DNA of 64,000 bases. Origin: Dama dama. Lineage: Eukaryota; Chordata; Mammalia; Artiodactyla; Cervidae. The stretch spans positions 73,563,001-73,627,000 of the forward strand of contig NC_083698.1 in NCBI RefSeq assembly GCF_033118175.1. The letters are read 5' to 3'. The position numbers were made by a program, and so were the translations under genes. Numbering within the stretch: position 1 is the stretch's first letter; every line of letters begins with the position of its first letter. The notes under the pieces were generated by a model. It was not told the origin of the DNA. It made no database searches and worked only from the letters and a program-made list of their open reading frames with translations. Below are positions 63,081 through 64,000 of this stretch, one piece after another.

Positions 63081-63279
63081 AAGAGGAACGTGTCAACACC
63101 AAAACAAGGAACACAAACTGTCTCATACACCTCTAACAGCTCTCTCCCTCCTCTCTGGCCTTGCTCAGCCACCATCACCGCAGATAGCCTCTCTTGGTCT
63201 ATGTGGTTACCAATTCCCCAAGCTCATCTGTCTTACTGAAAAGTAAGATCCACCTTCCACTTCATCACCCCAGAAGTTA

Positions 63280-63400
63280 TTCAACTTGGATTCAATCCTA
63301 GCACTGCCACAAACCACAAAACCACAGAAGTGAACAAACGATTAACCCCTCTGAGTGTGTGTCTCTTTCTCTCATCCGTAAAACTGGAAAAATGTCCTTC
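63280..63400. repeat. MIR SINE fragment
   Basis: TTCAATCCTAGCACTGCCAC with AACCCCTCTGAGTGTGTGTC and CATCCGTAAAACTGGAAAA fits the MIR core. Confidence 0.6.
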
Positions 63401-63690
63401 CCATAGGCACATTGCTAGAAATGATAAGGCATTATATTCCAAGCTCTAGTCATATAGATGTTTAACAATGATGATTATGTGTATTGTTATCGTTCATGAT
63501 AAAACAGGAGGAGAGATCATGGTAGGTTATAGGGATCCTGCAGGCTGTGGGAAGTGGAGATTTGACAGTAGGCTGAGATCTAAAGAAGGGCTATAGATTG
63601 TAGAATGGTATTGTATTTTTTAATTTAGTGATTTTGATCGTGGTGTTATGTAAGTGAATTCTTTTTTTTTTTTTTCCTAGGAAATACACA

Positions 63691-63900
63691 TTGTTGTTTA
63701 GTCACTGATTTGTGTCCGACTCTTTTTGCGACCCCATGGACTGGAGCCCACCAGGCTCCTCTGTCCATGGGATTTTCCAGGCAAGAATACTGGAGTGGGC
63801 TGCCATTTCCTTCTCCAGGGCATCTTCCTGACCCAGGGATTGAACCTGAGTCTCCTGCTTGGGAGGTGGATTCTTTACCACTGAGCCACCTGGGAAACCC
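63691..63900 (-). mobile_element. Bov-tA-type SINE
   Basis: On the minus strand it starts GGGTTTCCCAGGTGGCTCAG, has a B-box-like GGTTCAATCCCTGGGTCAGG and ends in the GTCGGACACAAATCAGTG tail region. It is the same family as the copies at 25,330 and 51,923. A T-run (63,662-63,675) precedes it on the plus strand. Confidence 0.92.
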
Positions 63901-64000
63901 ATAATATATTTAAAGGTAAATATCATAAATTTAAAGAGACAGGATGAAAAAGAAAAGAGTCAGGATGAAGGGTATCCAGGAGTTTGCTGTACTGTTCTGG

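Larger units (their letters stand above)
61691..64000. other. Region upstream of YKT6, no gene recognised
   Basis: 2.3 kb holding a MER20-like fragment (62,398-62,560), dT runs (about 62,846 and 63,662), MIR fragments (about 62,960-63,080 and 63,280-63,400) and a Bov-tA SINE (63,691-63,900). By human synteny GCK would lie beyond the window edge, but none of its exons is seen. Confidence 0.8.

Noticed and set aside
61690..64000. First exons of GCK, expected by human synteny
   Set aside because: No glucokinase peptide or matching exon was recognised; only repeats were seen.

Overview
This window is nuclear DNA of a ruminant (cattle, sheep, goat or a close relative). The evidence is the split, intron-rich gene structure plus ruminant retroposons: Bov-A/Bov-tA tRNA-derived SINEs, BovB LINE 3' ends and an artiodactyl L1 tail, alongside older mammalian L1, MIR and hAT-type fragments. 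I found no prokaryotic feature, CRISPR array or operon, and no new multi-gene system.

About three quarters of the window (1 to ~49,530, plus strand) is CAMK2B, the beta chain of calcium/calmodulin-dependent protein kinase II. Exons 1-2 (about 53 residues, including the ATP-binding lysine) lie upstream. Exons 3-23 are all present with intact splice sites and frame, followed by a 3'-UTR exon ending at an AATAAA at 49,511. In order they encode the rest of the kinase domain (exons 3-10), the autoinhibitory and calmodulin-binding segment (11-12), a variable linker with alternatively used cassettes (13-20), and the association domain that builds the 12-14-subunit holoenzyme (21-23). Exons 18, 19 and 20 are tandem duplicates encoding proline-rich repeats that each carry an RRGSG motif.

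An intergenic gap (~49,530-52,160) separates the 3' end of CAMK2B from a convergent minus-strand gene, YKT6 (~52,160-61,550). All seven coding exons are present and give an intact 198-residue R-SNARE ending in the lipidation motif CCAIM. Its CpG-rich promoter lies at ~61,180-61,690. The last 2.4 kb (61,690-64,000) holds only repeats and no recognised gene; in human the next gene on that side is GCK. The order CAMK2B then YKT6, tail to tail, matches human 7p13.

The two genes have unrelated jobs: synaptic and muscle calcium signalling versus ER-Golgi, endosome and autophagosome membrane fusion. The more interesting signals are in CAMK2B splicing. The variable-linker exons carry weak donor sites; a recursive-splice-like site sits in intron 13; a possible frame-shifting (poison) exon beside a strong G-quadruplex lies in intron 20; exon 19 is a shortened copy of its neighbours; and intron 12 holds a CpG-rich block. 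Retroposon insertions with visible target-site duplications and CTCF-like motifs are also recorded.
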